Below, one piece after another: positions 62,853 through 64,000 of a stretch of DNA of 64,000 nucleotides; position 1 is the first letter of the stretch; every line of letters starts with the position of its first letter. The DNA is taken from the NCBI RefSeq assembly GCF_000482465.1, contig NZ_KI519434.1, forward strand, positions 1 to 64,000, given 5' to 3'. The position numbers were made by a program, and so were the translations under genes. Under the pieces are notes generated by a model. It did not search any database and had not been told where the DNA came from. It saw nothing but the letters and a program-made list of their open reading frames with translations. Origin of the DNA: Runella limosa DSM 17973. GTDB taxonomy: Bacteria; Bacteroidota; Bacteroidia; Cytophagales; Spirosomataceae.

Positions 62853-63695
62853 CTAAATGTCAATTAATTCGGACAATTCTAAGTGGCACACCAGCACTGG
62901 AATATGCGTAGCAAGTACCATTTTTTTTGACACGCTCGGGTTGATAATCCCTGACAACCAATCGCGTTTGCGCGTTGCCATCACGATCAAGTCCGCGTGT
63001 TGTTCGTCGGCGTATTTCTGTAATCCTCCTACGACCGAGTCAGATTCTATCACTTGTAAGGTGTACTTTTTATTGCCTAATACCTCCGCAATATCCTGCA
63101 CAAACTGCGCATCGTCAAAGACATCTACCTCAAAAGGTGCTCTTACTTTTACCAAATCCAATTCCGCTTTAAAGTGCTCGGCTAGGTTGAATGCAAACCC
63201 AAGGGCATTTTCTTCGGGGCGTTCGAGTTCGGTCGCATACACTATTTTCCGAATCGTACGAGTCTCTGTTTGGGGCGGTAAAACCAACACAGGGCAACTT
63301 GCTTTTCCTGCTACGCCAGCCGCTACACTCCCAATAATTTTATCCAACCAACCCCCTTTTCCTGTTCTTCCCATCACCACTAAAATTGGCTTTTGGGCTT
63401 TAATTTCGTCCAAAACTACTTCCGCAGCGGCGCCGTAAATGAGTTTACTTTGGCACGCAAAACCATCTGCTCGACAGTCACTTTCCCACTTCAAGAGTGT
63501 TTCTTGGTTGAGTTTTTCGGTTTGTTCGGCCAGCGCTACCAGCGTTTCAGCAGGCAGGTTGGGATCCACAACGGGCGGATGAAAAGCGTGAACCAACGAT
63601 ATCCCTGCGTCGTAACGTTCGGCTATTTCCTGCGCAAACTCCAACGCTCGCTGTGAATTTTCGGAAAAATCTATCGGAACTAATATAGCTCTCAT
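62853..63695 (-). CDS. Universal stress protein with two tandem Usp domains
   Basis: 280 residues from ATG 63695 (MRAILVPIDFSENSQRALEF); the frame extends to 63788 without family similarity. The first Usp domain (1-146) has the ATP-binding loop G-x2-G-x9-G-S (MGRTGKGGWLDKIIGSVA). The second (about 150-280) has the degenerate MATRKRDWLSGIINPSV, which probably does not bind ATP. Cytosolic, general stress role. It is divergent from the last gene in the window. Confidence 0.92.
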   Translation of the reverse strand: MRAILVPIDFSENSQRALEFAQEIAERYDAGISLVHAFHPPVVDPNLPAETLVALAEQTEKLNQETLLKWESDCRADGFACQSKLIYGAAAEVVLDEIKAQKPILVVMGRTGKGGWLDKIIGSVAAGVAGKASCPVLVLPPQTETRTIRKIVYATELERPEENALGFAFNLAEHFKAELDLVKVRAPFEVDVFDDAQFVQDIAEVLGNKKYTLQVIESDSVVGGLQKYADEQHADLIVMATRKRDWLSGIINPSVSKKMVLATHIPVLVCHLELSELIDI

Positions 63696-63841
63696 CGTCG
63701 TGTGTGGTTGAATTGAACGATGTAAAATTCTCTCTATAAAACTGAAAAATGTATGACAAAAATCAGTTATCTTTCTGATTAACATCAATTAGGGCAGTAG
63801 ATGCTTACTTTTTGCGAATTTTAACCCTAAAAACCACATTT

Positions 63842-64000
63842 ATGAAGCATTTTTTTTCTACCAGTATGCTTGTATGCCTTCTATTCGCAGGTCCACTTTT
63901 TGCCCAGAAAAACCCTGCGGCGGTTGGATTTGACGAAGCAGGCTCTGACCCCAAAGCCATTGAACTTGCCGATAAAGCGATGGACGCAATGGGCGGGCGG
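63842..64000 (+). CDS. Exported protein, N-terminal part only (cut by the window edge)
   Basis: 53 residues are visible and the frame is open at the window end. A signal peptide MKHFFSTSMLVCLLFAGPLFAQ is followed by DPKAIELADKAMDAMGGR. The latter resembles the start of a family of Bacteroidota proteins with an ADxxMxAMGGR opening and unknown role, but too little is seen for a firm call. Confidence 0.7.
   Translation, partial: MKHFFSTSMLVCLLFAGPLFAQKNPAAVGFDEAGSDPKAIELADKAMDAMGGR

Overview
The window reads as chromosomal DNA of an aerobic, free-living Bacteroidota, most likely order Cytophagales (Spirosoma/Runella-like). This is inferred, not proven. Support: Bacteroidota-type -7 promoter elements (TAnnTTTG, e.g. 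58410-58417, 44342-44349, 3703-3710, reverse strand 41682-41689), weak Shine-Dalgarno sequences, a GH3/beta-lactamase-fold fusion, a BlaI/M56 locus, LytS-type kinases, and many short hairpin repeats between genes. No rRNA, tRNA, CRISPR array or prophage was seen.

Layout. 1-617: end of an insertion sequence that has cut an AlbA_2 gene. 737-4889: a MocR regulator with an M20 amidohydrolase, divergent from a pyridoxamine-oxidase-fold gene and a DinB-fold gene. 4890-5403: a MITE-like element with a perfect 9-bp target duplication, then a terminator. 5404-16833: M1 peptidase, glycosyltransferase, lipoprotein, MetG, an Rpn-type nuclease, TrpB2 and a large haem-binding HEAT protein. 17287-25329: a two-component system next to a complete multidrug RND tripartite pump. 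25388-32171: heparinase-like protein, TPR protein, Gfo/Idh/MocA oxidoreductase and a DUF1080 protein.

32229-35360 holds two LytS-type sensors in tandem; the first has a periplasmic solute-binding domain but lacks the phospho-accepting His, the N-box Asn and the glycine box. 35514-39909: aldehyde dehydrogenase, an Xre regulator with a degenerate S24 domain, an SDR and a trypsin-like protease. 40024-44245: PckA and a TrkA/TrkH potassium pair. 44372-48614: GH3/beta-lactamase fusion and a 2-hydroxyacid dehydrogenase. 48939-51540: sufC and sufD with a YoeB-type toxin-antitoxin pair between them and a Fur-like palindrome upstream. 51881-57377: a second tripartite pump, CzcA-like for divalent metals. 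57443-58282: dienelactone hydrolase. 58422-62765: BlaI, an M56 sensor protease and two tandem shortened paralogues of its C-terminal half. 62853-64000: tandem universal stress protein and the start of one more secreted protein.

Most of the window is ordinary housekeeping and envelope biology. The parts most worth a second look are the BlaI/M56 array, the pseudokinase-kinase pair, the TA pair inside the suf locus, and the MITE family with its target duplication.
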